Positions 1-7,433 of a DNA stretch of 22,324 nt are shown in pieces. The stretch lies in contig SOHS01000059.1 of NCBI GenBank assembly GCA_004377135.1, positions 1-22,324 of the forward strand, written 5' to 3'. Each line of letters starts with the position of its first letter. Position 1 is the first letter of the stretch. Position numbers and translations under genes: made by a program. The notes below the pieces were generated by a model, which was not told where the DNA came from, did no database searches, and saw only the letters and a list, made by a program, of their open reading frames with translations. This DNA comes from Dehalococcoidia bacterium (GTDB lineage: Bacteria > Chloroflexota > Dehalococcoidia > GIF9 > AB-539-J10).

Positions 1-379
1 AATATCTTAGTGTTACACCGCCTTTCATAGTTTTATGCCATTGTAATGTTATATACGAATGTAGGGGCGAACGCAGAAAGATAGGCAGATTTCTCTCCAG
101 TGTTATACATATAAGCCCGAATTCGGTTGCAGTTGGGGACAAATTTGTTCAATAGCACTACAGATGAACTGATATTCTTGGTGTAAGGGTTGTTCATTCT
201 TAAAGTGCTGTTAAAAGAATCTTTCAAAACGTATTAAGGGCTGGGAGGAGGAAGTAAAAATGGCTACCACAACAGAAAAAGCTCCGATGATGGTAAGAAT
301 GGATGGTAAAGATGGCATGCTATTGTCCAGGATTTCCCATTTCAACCCGCTCAACTCAGGATACCCATCTGAAGACCAG
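1..379. other. Left-end gene-poor region
   Basis: No gene is convincing here. The only notable structure is a strong ribosome-binding-like purine run (GGGAGGAGG, about 242-251) before an ATG at 260. It opens a 94-codon frame that runs antisense into the 3' end of the glycosyltransferase. The first 23 or so residues (MATTTEKAPMMVRMDGKDG...) look protein-like and the rest do not, so this may be the stub of a gene cut by a rearrangement. I see no tRNA, inverted repeat or clear promoter. Confidence 0.4.
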
Positions 380-544
380 TTATGCCTGCTTTCCGCTTTG
401 CCTTGGATTCCTCTGTACTTTTGCGCCAACAACATCTTTGGTCTGGATTTTCAAGGGTCTGGATTTCGTCCAGAAGAAACCGCGTTCGTATCTCTCAAAA
501 TCAAGCCTGAGCACAAATTCAATCTTACTTATTGCGTAGCATAA
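260..544 (+). pseudogene. Possible 5' remnant of an unknown gene
   Basis: A 94-codon frame starts at an ATG well placed after a GGAGGAGG site. Its N-terminal 20 or so residues are rich in Thr, Lys, Asp and Met, like a genuine soluble protein start. From about position 330 on the composition becomes erratic, and from 380 it lies antisense to the 3' end of a well-supported glycosyltransferase gene. I do not recognise any family. The likeliest readings are a truncated gene whose downstream part was replaced, or chance. Confidence is low. Confidence 0.18.
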
Positions 545-1426
545 GACCCACATCAGTCCGCAGAAAGGATGGCGAAGAAGGCTCGACATGATCGTTCGCC
601 ACAGACCGGGAACACTCATATCCCTGCCTATCAATTCTTTGCCGAAGTATTGATGCGATTTATTGGTGTAGAAGAAGTACCTGCTCCACTGGTGACTGAA
701 GTCTGCAATCGACTCGGGCGGCCCATAGTAGAATATAGCGTCGTCAGCCCATACAAACTTGCGACCCTGTTGAATGCAGGAATAGAAGATAAACTGGTCA
801 TCGGCGAGAGAGAGTGGCAAAACAAGCTGTTGGTAAAAGTCTCTTGATAGGGCCATTACCCGCCCATCTATGCTCCACCAGGAGATAGCTTTTGTGCTTC
901 TGATCTTGTCTACCAAAATCCAGTCAAAATATGCCGCCTGCTTCGCCGGATTGAGGATAAAGCCAGGGCAGGGGCGGACAAGGCCACCCTGAGCCATTGC
1001 AGCCTTACCATCACGAAGGTGTTGTACCAGCTTGGCTATGCTATGTTCATTCGCTAACCGGACATCGGCATCAATAAAAACAATAAGTTCGGCGTTGGTG
1101 ATTGAGAAGGCCAAGTTTATTGAGTCGATCTTGCCCTTTCTTTCCGCTTTAGTGATTAGCTTTACCCTTCGGTCTCTGGCAGCTATTTGTTGCACGATGT
1201 CATCCGTTTGATCCGTCGATGCATCCGAAATCACGTAGATATTCTGGATTTGAAACCAGTCATCCTGTCTTGCCATCATCACATCATGCAGCAAGCGTTC
1301 AATACAGCTTTCTTCATTGAACGCAGGAATGACTACATCAATGGTTATCTCTGCCCGCAGGGGCTTCTCCCTAGTCATATCCGGGGGAAAAAGTTCTAGC
1401 GCCTGTGATGTGCTCCCATATGCCAT
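380..1426 (-). CDS. Family 2 glycosyltransferase
   Basis: This 348-residue protein would transfer a sugar from a nucleotide-sugar donor to a polysaccharide, lipid or protein acceptor at the cytoplasmic face of the membrane. It shows the GT-A fold pattern of family GT2: IDVVIPAFNEES at 29-40, the SDAS strand at 67-70 with its Asp, the metal-binding FIDAD at 117-121, LADDQF at 207-212 as the likely catalytic acid region, and QWSRY at 246-250, a form of the QxxRW motif found in processive GT2 enzymes. A hydrophobic stretch follows near the C-terminus (FCGLMWVLCYAIS), which could anchor it. The start at 1426 is chosen because AAGGAGG lies 5 bases upstream; a longer reading to 1468 has no such site. 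It is preceded on the same strand by a small membrane protein gene and may share its transcript. The acceptor and product cannot be told from sequence. Confidence 0.85.
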   Translation of the reverse strand: MAYGSTSQALELFPPDMTREKPLRAEITIDVVIPAFNEESCIERLLHDVMMARQDDWFQIQNIYVISDASTDQTDDIVQQIAARDRRVKLITKAERKGKIDSINLAFSITNAELIVFIDADVRLANEHSIAKLVQHLRDGKAAMAQGGLVRPCPGFILNPAKQAAYFDWILVDKIRSTKAISWWSIDGRVMALSRDFYQQLVLPLSLADDQFIFYSCIQQGRKFVWADDAIFYYGPPESIADFSHQWSRYFFYTNKSHQYFGKELIGRDMSVPGLWRTIMSSLLRHPFCGLMWVLCYAISKIEFVLRLDFERYERGFFWTKSRPLKIQTKDVVGAKVQRNPRQSGKQA

Positions 1427-1510
1427 GTGTGCCTCCTTCTCGCTATCTTGGTTTGCTGATACTCCCATGGTTGAAATGCTAGTGCAATTACCAGGAGTAA
1501 GAGCCCAACC

Positions 1511-1528
1511 AGTTTCCTAACGGAAACT
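1511..1528. other. Perfect 7-bp hairpin between the two minus-strand genes
   Basis: AGTTTCC, a 4-base loop TAAC, then GGAAACT. It lies in the 190-bp gap between the small membrane protein gene and the glycosyltransferase. There is no T-run on the minus strand side, so it is not a typical intrinsic terminator. It could be an RNA stability or pausing structure. Confidence 0.35.
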
Positions 1529-1617
1529 CCACTTCCTTTTGCTCTAGTTCCAGCTGCTTAGATAATGCACCGATGCATGCGTCATCCAAGACTGGTTTCT
1601 CCGCCGCGAGGAAGTAA

Positions 1618-1884
1618 TTAGTAGTGGGCCAAGTGTGGTTCTGCCGTAATCTTGATTTTACCCAGATTTTTTAGGTTTCTTTCCACTGTGCCGGTCGCTC
1701 CAAAAATGGGGCTCCTCTTAACCACATCCCAAACATTTCCCACTGTTTCCTGTATAGCTATAATTTTCTCCTTGATATCTGTTCGGAACGCTCGCAAACC
1801 AAAGAATATGGCAACAGCTATTCCTATGAAACCAAGAAATATCCCAATAGCTATTACGATGTATCCCATGAAGATAGAATCCAT
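1618..1884 (-). CDS. Small single-pass membrane protein, unknown function
   Basis: The gene encodes 88 residues. Residues 6-33 form one strongly hydrophobic segment rich in Ile, Gly, Phe and Ala (MGYIVIAIGIFLGFIGIAVA and on), followed by a basic and polar cytoplasmic-type tail. The tail has heptad-like spacing around IKEKIIAIQETVGNVWDVV. There are no cysteines or recognisable motifs. The start at 1884 is supported by AGAGGG about 8 bases upstream and by an extended -10 promoter element at 1946-1954. It sits upstream of the glycosyltransferase on the same strand with a 190-bp gap. I do not recognise the family. Confidence 0.6.
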   Translation of the reverse strand: MDSIFMGYIVIAIGIFLGFIGIAVAIFFGLRAFRTDIKEKIIAIQETVGNVWDVVKRSPIFGATGTVERNLKNLGKIKITAEPHLAHY

Positions 1885-1945
1885 TACCTAATCCCTCTAG
1901 GCCCTTTCATCAGTCCCGCCACTAAATTTCTGCTTTCCAACTAAC

Positions 1946-1954
1946 ATTATAGCA
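1946..1954 (-). promoter_or_regulatory. Extended -10 promoter for the small membrane protein
   Basis: Read on the minus strand the sequence is TGC-TATAAT, a consensus -10 hexamer with the TG of an extended -10 element. No good -35 hexamer is present at the expected spacing, which is usual for extended -10 promoters. It lies 62 bases upstream of the start codon at 1884. Confidence 0.5.
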
Positions 1955-2063
1955 CTTATTGAAACCTTTAGTGTAGCTTGGGATACAGAATTCTGGGAAC
2001 AGTAACGGAGCTATGTAGAATCAGCTTTGGGAAGAGTTTTGCATATCCCTATGAACCCTAAGT

Positions 2064-2092
2064 TTGTTGCTTTTAATTGCTTAGTTTATAAT
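2064..2092 (+). promoter_or_regulatory. Sigma70-type promoter of the nfeD-SPFH operon
   Basis: TTGTTG at 2064-2069 and TATAAT at 2087-2092 are separated by exactly 17 bases. The predicted transcript starts near 2099, giving a very short leader before the ATG at 2113, whose GAGGT site is at about 2099-2103. The match is close to consensus. The start point is an inference. Confidence 0.6.
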
Positions 2093-2112
2093 TAACTTGA
2101 GGTTAATTTTAG

Positions 2113-3429
2113 ATGCTTAGAACCGGACTCAGGATTTTCTTTCTTGTTTGGCTTGTGCTCCCCGTAGCTGCGGGTTTAGGAGGCAGCCTGATCGCTGCCG
2201 CCAGCCCTACTAGTGTAGAAGTTCTTACCGTGGATGGCATCATTGTGCCCGTGATAGCGGACTATATTGATCGGGGTATCAGCCAGGCGGAGGAGAACGG
2301 CGCTACTGTCTGCATAATTGAGCTAGATACCCCGGGTGGGCTTCTGGACTCAACCGATAAGATAGTCAAGAAGATTATGAATGCCGATGTGCCCATTGTG
2401 GTTTACGTCTCACCCAAAGGTGCCTGGGCTGCCTCAGCGGGAACCTTCATTACTCTATCTGGCCATATAGCGGCGATGACGCCGGGCACGACTATCGGCG
2501 CTGCCCATCCTGTATCTGCTGGAGGAGAGGAAATACCAGAAGACCAGATGCAAAAAATAGTCGAATTCTCGGCTAAGTGGATGAGGACTATAGCTGAGGA
2601 GCGTGGCCGCAATATGGAAGAAGCCGAGCTAGCAGTTACGGAAAGTAAATCATTCACCGATGTTGATGCCCTGGGATATAACCTTATCGACCTGCGATCT
2701 GATAATTTGGAAAGCCTTATTTCCCAGATCGATGGCTGGGAAGTCACCTTAGCCAATGGCGAGGAAGTTATCATTGATACCGCAGACTATGTTCAAACTA
2801 GAAACGAAATGAATGCTATTGAAAAATTCCTGCAGACCCTCAGCAACCCCAACATTGCCTACATCCTGTTTACCCTGGCTACCATAGGGTTAATTACTGA
2901 GATTTCCAACCCGGGGATGGTTTTTCCCGGGGTGGCTGGCGGCATCAGCCTACTCATGGCGTTTTACTCCCTGGGTGTGCTTGATGCTTACTGGGGAGGC
3001 ATAGCACTTATTTTACTGGCCGTGGGACTTTTTATCGCCGAGTACTTCACCACCAGTTTTGGGCTATTGACTGCCGGAGGTATAATCTCGCTGGTTATAG
3101 GCTCATTGATATTGTTCAGCCACAGCCCGGGGATAGAGGTAAACAGGGGTCTAATTGCCGGGGTTACGGCAGGGGTTACCGCTTTCGCTGTGTTTGTCGT
3201 CGGCGCCATTATCCGCGGGCAAAGGCGACGCAAGGCTACCGGTGCTGAGGGAATGATTGGGGCAACAGCCATAGCCAAAACACCTCTCGACCCTACGGGC
3301 ACGGTTCTCGCTCAGGGAGAATTATGGACGGCGGCATCGGAAGGCGGCAGAGTAGCACGGGGTGAAGAAGTGATAATAACCAAAGTGGAAGCATTGAAAT
3401 TATGGGTGACCAAGAAATTAAAGGAATAG
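2113..3429 (+). CDS. nfeD: Long NfeD: membrane-bound ClpP-class serine protease
   Basis: This 438-residue protein belongs to the long NfeD (NfeD1b) family, membrane proteases thought to act with SPFH (stomatin) partners in membrane protein quality control. An N-terminal signal or anchor (1-30) leads into a ClpP/crotonase-like domain (about 35-205) with LDTPGG at 71-76 and WAASAGTFI around the nucleophile Ser108. The usual AAHPV segment is at 130-134, and RTIAEERGRN at 158-167 lies in the region that carries the basic partner residue. About five transmembrane segments lie between 248 and 367, and an OB-fold NfeD domain ends the protein (378-435). The C-terminal 70 residues are echoed by the next gene. 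It is first in a three-gene operon ending with the SPFH gene, the classic pairing. Length and domain order match full-length family members. Confidence 0.92.
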   Translation: MLRTGLRIFFLVWLVLPVAAGLGGSLIAAASPTSVEVLTVDGIIVPVIADYIDRGISQAEENGATVCIIELDTPGGLLDSTDKIVKKIMNADVPIVVYVSPKGAWAASAGTFITLSGHIAAMTPGTTIGAAHPVSAGGEEIPEDQMQKIVEFSAKWMRTIAEERGRNMEEAELAVTESKSFTDVDALGYNLIDLRSDNLESLISQIDGWEVTLANGEEVIIDTADYVQTRNEMNAIEKFLQTLSNPNIAYILFTLATIGLITEISNPGMVFPGVAGGISLLMAFYSLGVLDAYWGGIALILLAVGLFIAEYFTTSFGLLTAGGIISLVIGSLILFSHSPGIEVNRGLIAGVTAGVTAFAVFVVGAIIRGQRRRKATGAEGMIGATAIAKTPLDPTGTVLAQGELWTAASEGGRVARGEEVIITKVEALKLWVTKKLKE

Positions 3430-3757
3430 GAAGGTAATGTTTATGGATATTATGGATTTTATGGATTTCGAAATGACTGGCCCAATTATCATAGCCATAG
3501 TTTTTGCCGTCGCTTTTATCATTTTCGTTATTTATGCCATCGTAAAAGGCCAGAGGCGAAAACTCTCAGCTGGTGTAGAGGATATGATAGGGAAAGAAGC
3601 TGTGGTGCAAACGACCCTCAACCCCAAGGGCACGGTTCTGGCTGGAGGAGAATTGTGGACAGCCATAGCCGAAGGTAGTAAAATAGAAACCGGAGAGGAG
3701 GTGATAATAACCAAAGTAGAAGGATTGAAACTCTGGGTGACTAACAAATCTAAAGAA
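3217..3757 (+). repeat. Partial gene duplication: two copies of the NfeD OB-domain coding sequence
   Basis: The segment coding the C-terminal domain of the long NfeD (3217-3426) is repeated 331 bases later (3548-3757) as the soluble part of the short NfeD. Shared blocks include GELWTA, GEEVIITKVE and LKLWVT at protein level, and long near-identical runs at DNA level, for example around gtgataataaccaaagt. Divergence is substantial, so the event is old. Confidence 0.75.
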
Positions 3758-3772
3758 AAGGAGGAAAAATGA
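3443..3772 (+). CDS. Short NfeD-like membrane protein (single TM plus OB domain)
   Basis: The gene encodes about 109 residues, a short NfeD (NfeD1a-like) with one transmembrane segment (about residues 12-34) and a C-terminal OB-fold domain. The OB part closely matches the C-terminus of the preceding long NfeD (GELWTA, GEEVIITKVE, LKLWVT). It probably helps link the protease to the SPFH scaffold. Four in-frame ATGs crowd the start, from a 9-base repeat giving MDIMDFMDF. I prefer 3443, which sits about 8 bases after AGGAAGG; 3437 leaves only 2 bases. Its stop overlaps the SPFH start (ATGA), implying translational coupling. It looks like a partial tandem duplicate of its neighbour that kept, or regained, its own anchor. 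Confidence 0.8.
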   Translation: MDIMDFMDFEMTGPIIIAIVFAVAFIIFVIYAIVKGQRRKLSAGVEDMIGKEAVVQTTLNPKGTVLAGGELWTAIAEGSKIETGEEVIITKVEGLKLWVTNKSKEKEEK

Positions 3773-4533
3773 ACGTTTTTATCTATGTTATTATCGCAAT
3801 AGCAGTACTAATACTTCTGTCGGCAGCTATCAAGATCGTTAAAGAGTATGAAAGAGGGGGCGTTTTCCGCTTGGGCAGGTGGGTTGGCCTCAGAGGGCCA
3901 GGCTTAGTCTTAATTATACCTTTCATTGAAACTATGCGGAAAATGGACCTTCGGGTAATCACCATGGACGTTCCCCAGCAAGAGTGCATCACCCTGGACA
4001 ATGTTACTGTCAGGGTTGACGCCGTAATTTACTTTCGGGTAATCGAGGCCGCAGATGCTATTCTCAAGGTACTCGACTTTATCAAGGCAACCTCGCTGCT
4101 TGCCGCTACCACCTTAAGAAATGTTGTCGGACAATCTACGCTGGATGAGTTATTAGGCCAGCGGGACAGGCTCAACGAAAAGATACAGGTGGTGGTTGAT
4201 GAAGGCACTAACCCCTGGGGTATAAAAGTGAGCATGGTGGAGGTTAAGGATGTGCAACTGCCACAAACAATGCAGAGGGCTATGGCAGCCCAAGCTGAGG
4301 CTGAGCGAGACAGGAGAGCCAAGGTGGTTCACGCCGAGGGTGAAGCCCAGGCGGCAGAGAAATTGGCCGAGGCTGCCAAAGTTATTTCCAGTCAGCCTTC
4401 AGCTCTACAGCTTCGCTATTTGCAGACATTGTCAAGCATTGCCACAGAGAGAAGCAACGTCATTCTGTTTCCTTTGCCCATGGATATACTGGCTCCCTTT
4501 TTGGGCAAGATTAGTGGGTCAGAGAAAAGTTAA
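3769..4533 (+). CDS. SPFH/stomatin-like protein (slipin)
   Basis: The 254-residue protein is a prokaryotic slipin of the stomatin/prohibitin (SPFH) family, which forms membrane-associated oligomeric scaffolds and partners with NfeD proteases. An N-terminal hydrophobic anchor (about 3-23) is followed by the SPFH core: IKIVKEYERGGVFRLGR, then GPGLVLIIPFIE, VPQQECITLDNVTVRVDAV, and the STLDELLGQRDRLNEKI motif typical of stomatins. An Ala/Glu-rich coiled coil follows (AAQAEAERDRRAKVVHAEGE and on). Start and length are typical. GGAGG precedes the ATG and the start overlaps the short NfeD stop. The gene order nfeD-nfeD-SPFH supports the function. The client proteins are unknown. Confidence 0.93.
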   Translation: MNVFIYVIIAIAVLILLSAAIKIVKEYERGGVFRLGRWVGLRGPGLVLIIPFIETMRKMDLRVITMDVPQQECITLDNVTVRVDAVIYFRVIEAADAILKVLDFIKATSLLAATTLRNVVGQSTLDELLGQRDRLNEKIQVVVDEGTNPWGIKVSMVEVKDVQLPQTMQRAMAAQAEAERDRRAKVVHAEGEAQAAEKLAEAAKVISSQPSALQLRYLQTLSSIATERSNVILFPLPMDILAPFLGKISGSEKS

Positions 4534-4583
4534 TAGTATGATATAATCCGTGTCAGTAGCACATAGCGAAAGCGTTTAGTAAC

Positions 4584-4667
4584 GTCATTCTGAGAGTCCA
4601 TATGAGGGTTGGACGACGAAGAATTTCTAGACACCATCGTGAGCTATGCGAAGGGTCTCAGAATGAC
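4584..4667. repeat. Palindromic dispersed repeat, copy 1
   Basis: The ends are perfect 12-bp inverted repeats: GTCATTCTGAGA at 4584-4595 and TCTCAGAATGAC at 4656-4667. The interior contains gacgacgaagaattt, typical of the widespread GTCATTGCGAG...-type extragenic repeats seen in many environmental bacterial genomes. It has no coding capacity and is probably a non-autonomous palindromic element. Confidence 0.75.
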
Positions 4668-4722
4668 ACTTCTATTCTGTCCTCGCGAGGGCACGACAGT
4701 GCCGAAGCAATCTCCCCCTCAT

Positions 4723-4819
4723 GTCATTGTGAGGAGCCGAAGGCGACGAAGAAATCCCGGAGATTGCCATGCACTTTTCAGGTGTTCGCAACAACAAAAA
4801 GTGAAGGCCTCAGAATGAC
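4723..4819. repeat. Palindromic dispersed repeat, copy 2
   Basis: GTCATTGTGAGG at 4723-4734 pairs with CCTCAGAATGAC at 4808-4819 (11 of 12 positions). The interior includes gagccgaaggcgacgaagaa and ggagattgcca, the usual arms of this repeat family. It belongs to the same class as 4584-4667 but is more diverged inside. Confidence 0.75.
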
Positions 4820-4910
4820 AAGCGGAGGTTATTAATCCATTTCCATCCCAAGGTAATACCTGGATCCAAGGGACTCCATTGGATAAATTTTCTTAACTCA
4901 GGGGGTAGCT

Positions 4911-6566
4911 ATGGCCAATAAAACTAAGCAAGAATGGCGTGAAACTACATTGGCTTCGGCTTTAAAGCGTGCCGCCGAGCGCCAGGATAAGTTTGAAACC
5001 AGCTCTGGCCTGGAGATTGACACTGTCTACACACCGGAGGACTTGGTAAATTTCGACTATACTCGAGATTTAGGCTACCCTGGGGGGTATCCCTTTACCC
5101 GGGGTGTCCAAGCGAATATGTATCGGGGTAGGATGTGGACAATACGCCAGTATGCTGGCTTTGGCACTGCTGAGGAAACTAACCAGAGGTACCGCTATCT
5201 CTTAGAGCAAGGGCAGACTGGCTTGAGCATAGCTTTCGACCTGCCCACACAAATTGGTTATGACTCTGACCATCCCTTAGCTAAGGGCGAGGTGGGCAAG
5301 GTCGGCGTTGCTATAGACAGTCTCCGGGATATGGAGGTTCTTTTCCAAGATATACCTCTAGAAAAGGTAAGCACATCCATGACCATAAATGCCACTGCCC
5401 CGATTCTCCTCGCTATGTATATTGCCCTGGGTAAAAAACAAGGAGTCGAGCCAGCTAAATTAAACGGCACTACTCAAAATGACGTACTCAAGGAGTACAT
5501 TGCCCGGGGTACTCATATCTTCCCACCCCGACCTTCCATGCGGTTGACCACTGATATATTTGCTTACTGTGCTGAACAGGTCCCTCGCTGGAATACCATC
5601 AGTATCAGTGGTTACCACATACGAGAAGCTGGTTCTACTGCGGCTCAAGAAATTGGCTTCACCCTCGCCAATGGTATTGCTTATGTTCAGGCAGCTATTG
5701 ATGCTGGGCTTCATGTAGATACATTCGCTCCTAGGCTATCATTCTTCTTCAATAGTCATATCAACTTTTTTGAAGAGATTGCCAAATTCAGGGCAGCACG
5801 GCGACTCTGGGCTAAGATCATGAGAGATAGGTTTGGGGCTAAAGAATCACGTTCCTGGATGCTTCGCTTCCACACTCAAACTGCTGGATATAGCCTCACT
5901 GCGCAGCAGCCACATAATAATATTGTGCGGACAGCCCTAGAAGCCCTAGCTGCCACATTAGGAGGTACTCAATCACTGCATACTAACTCCTTTGACGAAG
6001 CATATGCTCCACCTTCTGAAGAAGCAGTAACAATAGCTGTGCGGACTCAGCAAATATTGGGCTACGAGAGTGACATTGCTGCTGTTGTCGATCCCCTCGG
6101 TGGCTCTTATTACATAGAGCATCTAACCAACAGCCTGGAAAAAGAAGCTGGGGAGTATATCTCCAAAATTGATAGCATTGGTGGTGCTGTAGCTGCCATA
6201 GAGCAAGGATATCAGCAGAGGGAAATTCAGGACTCTTCTTACCGCTACCAGAAAGAAATTGAAAGTGGTAACCGTACCGTGGTAGGGGTAAACAAATTCG
6301 TCTCTCCCTACCCTAAAATAGTGGGCCTCCTTCGAGTCAAGCCAGAAGTGGAAAAAAGACAGAGGGAGAGGACTGCACAGGTTAGGAAAGACAGGGACAC
6401 CGGCAATGTCAACCGGGCTCTTAAGCGATTGGAAGATGTCGCCCGAAGCAAGGATAATACCATGCCTGCCTTTCTTGAATGTGTGGAAGCTTACGCTACC
6501 GTCGGTGAGATATGTGATGTACTGCGCAAGACTTTGGCTACCCAAAAGGAATTCCTGGTTTTTTGA
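4911..6566 (+). CDS. mutA: Methylmalonyl-CoA mutase, catalytic (large) subunit
   Basis: The enzyme interconverts (R)-methylmalonyl-CoA and succinyl-CoA using adenosylcobalamin. The 551-residue protein is only the substrate-binding barrel half; the B12 domain is a separate gene at 7024. Diagnostic residues are present: Tyr71 in ANMYRGRMW and Arg211 in PSMRL, matching the Tyr89/Arg207 pair of Propionibacterium mutase. Isobutyryl-CoA mutase has Phe and Gln at these positions, so specificity for methylmalonyl-CoA is likely. His236 in SGYHIREAG matches the catalytic His. The strong motifs WTIRQYAGF, FDLPTQIGYDSD and QSLHTNS are intact. The start follows GGGGGT. It leads a compact operon with epimerase and B12 subunit, for propionate or succinate metabolism. 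No MeaB-type GTPase or carboxylase lies in the window. Confidence 0.96.
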   Translation: MANKTKQEWRETTLASALKRAAERQDKFETSSGLEIDTVYTPEDLVNFDYTRDLGYPGGYPFTRGVQANMYRGRMWTIRQYAGFGTAEETNQRYRYLLEQGQTGLSIAFDLPTQIGYDSDHPLAKGEVGKVGVAIDSLRDMEVLFQDIPLEKVSTSMTINATAPILLAMYIALGKKQGVEPAKLNGTTQNDVLKEYIARGTHIFPPRPSMRLTTDIFAYCAEQVPRWNTISISGYHIREAGSTAAQEIGFTLANGIAYVQAAIDAGLHVDTFAPRLSFFFNSHINFFEEIAKFRAARRLWAKIMRDRFGAKESRSWMLRFHTQTAGYSLTAQQPHNNIVRTALEALAATLGGTQSLHTNSFDEAYAPPSEEAVTIAVRTQQILGYESDIAAVVDPLGGSYYIEHLTNSLEKEAGEYISKIDSIGGAVAAIEQGYQQREIQDSSYRYQKEIESGNRTVVGVNKFVSPYPKIVGLLRVKPEVEKRQRERTAQVRKDRDTGNVNRALKRLEDVARSKDNTMPAFLECVEAYATVGEICDVLRKTLATQKEFLVF

Positions 6567-6610
6567 GAACAGCCTTCAAGATTTATGGTACTGGCTTTAA
6601 AGGAGGTGAA

Positions 6611-7009
6611 ATGGTCAAAAAAGTTGACCACATCGGTATTTTAGTAGGCAACCTCGATGAAGCGATAAAGCTTTATGAGGATTGTTTTGGCGCTGAAGTT
6701 GACAGGATTGAAACTGTCCCGGAACAAGGAGTAAAGACAGCCATCCTTTCCTTGGGCCAGGGCGCCAATCTGGAACTTTTAGAACCACTTCCTGGCAGTA
6801 ATATGGCTAAAGTCCTGGAGAAAAGAGGAGAGGGCCTTCACCATATAACGTTTGACGTTGACAATGTGGATAAGGAGCTCAGCCGTCTCTCTGGAAGAGG
6901 AATTGAATTAATTGATAAGAAGTCGCGCCCTGGCTTAGAGGGCATGGTAGCTTTCATTCACCCCAAATCGATTCGAGGGGTGCTTGTTGAGCTTTGTCAG
7001 AAAATCTAG
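6611..7009 (+). CDS. mce: Methylmalonyl-CoA epimerase
   Basis: This 132-residue VOC-superfamily enzyme interconverts the (S) and (R) forms of methylmalonyl-CoA, feeding the neighbouring mutase. The two repeated beta-alpha-beta-beta-beta modules start at VDHIGILV (His7) and LHHITFDV (His77-78), and Glu127 in VELC completes the usual metal-binding set. Length is typical. The start at 6611 is fixed by AGGAGGTGAA immediately upstream; a reading from 6563 would add 16 unlikely residues. It lies between the two mutase subunits, 44 bases after the large one and 14 before the small one. Confidence 0.94.
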   Translation: MVKKVDHIGILVGNLDEAIKLYEDCFGAEVDRIETVPEQGVKTAILSLGQGANLELLEPLPGSNMAKVLEKRGEGLHHITFDVDNVDKELSRLSGRGIELIDKKSRPGLEGMVAFIHPKSIRGVLVELCQKI

Positions 7010-7023
7010 AGAAGGAGCAGATT

Positions 7024-7425
7024 ATGACCAAAGGTAGGATTCGTGTTCTGCTAGCCAAGCCTGGTTTAGATGGGCATGACCGAGGTGCTAAAGTGGTAGC
7101 GAGAGCTTTGCGGGATGCCGGAATGGAGGTAATCTATACTGGTATCCGACAAACCCCAGATATGATTGTCGAGGCAGCTATCCAGGAGGATGCAGATGTT
7201 GTTGGGTTGAGCATCCTGTCTGGAGCTCATTTAGAGCTCTTTCCACCGGTCATAGAAGGATTAAGTAAAAAAGGAAGAGAAGATGTCCTAGTTATCGCTG
7301 GTGGCATAATACCCGATGATGATATTCCCGCCTTGCAACAAATGGGCATAAAAGCCGTTTTTGGTCCGGGTACTTCCACAGAGGACATCATTAGCTTCAT
7401 CCAGAAGATAGCAGCCGCCAAATAG
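7024..7425 (+). CDS. mutB: Methylmalonyl-CoA mutase, B12-binding (small) subunit
   Basis: The 133-residue protein is the cobalamin-binding half of a split methylmalonyl-CoA mutase of the kind common in archaea and some bacteria. DGHDRG at 16-21 supplies His18, the lower axial ligand of cobalt. SILSG at 63-67 and AGG at 92-94 are the other two conserved B12-loop motifs. The start at 7024 follows AAGGAG; an upstream ATG at 6994 lies inside the epimerase gene and lacks a site. Gene naming of split subunits varies, so the symbol is provisional. The operon ends 8 bp before a convergent gene, with no obvious terminator in that space. Confidence 0.94.
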   Translation: MTKGRIRVLLAKPGLDGHDRGAKVVARALRDAGMEVIYTGIRQTPDMIVEAAIQEDADVVGLSILSGAHLELFPPVIEGLSKKGREDVLVIAGGIIPDDDIPALQQMGIKAVFGPGTSTEDIISFIQKIAAAK

Positions 7426-7433
7426 CAGCTTTC

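Larger units (their letters stand above)
4534..4910. other. Gap between SPFH and mutase genes, filled by dispersed repeats
   Basis: This 377-bp stretch has no credible gene. It holds two palindromic repeat elements (4584-4667 and 4723-4819, listed separately), a fragment between them of the same sequence family (around 4681-4718, with gaagcaatctc), and a TGA-TATAAT extended -10-like string at 4539-4547. Apparent frames of 60-80 codons across it are made of repeat sequence. A clear promoter for the mutase operon was not found. A weak candidate is TGGATC (4861-4866) with TAAATT (4884-4889) at 17-bp spacing. Confidence 0.6.

Noticed and set aside
2113..3429. Apparent loss of the protease lysine in the long NfeD (Arg158 in RTIAEERGRN)
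   Set aside because: From memory, Arg at this spot is common in bacterial long NfeDs, so it does not show inactivation; Lys155 nearby may also serve.
4602..4835. Overlapping plus-strand frames of 69 and 77 codons
   Set aside because: They are made almost wholly of the palindromic dispersed repeats, have unnatural composition, and lack a credible ribosome site.
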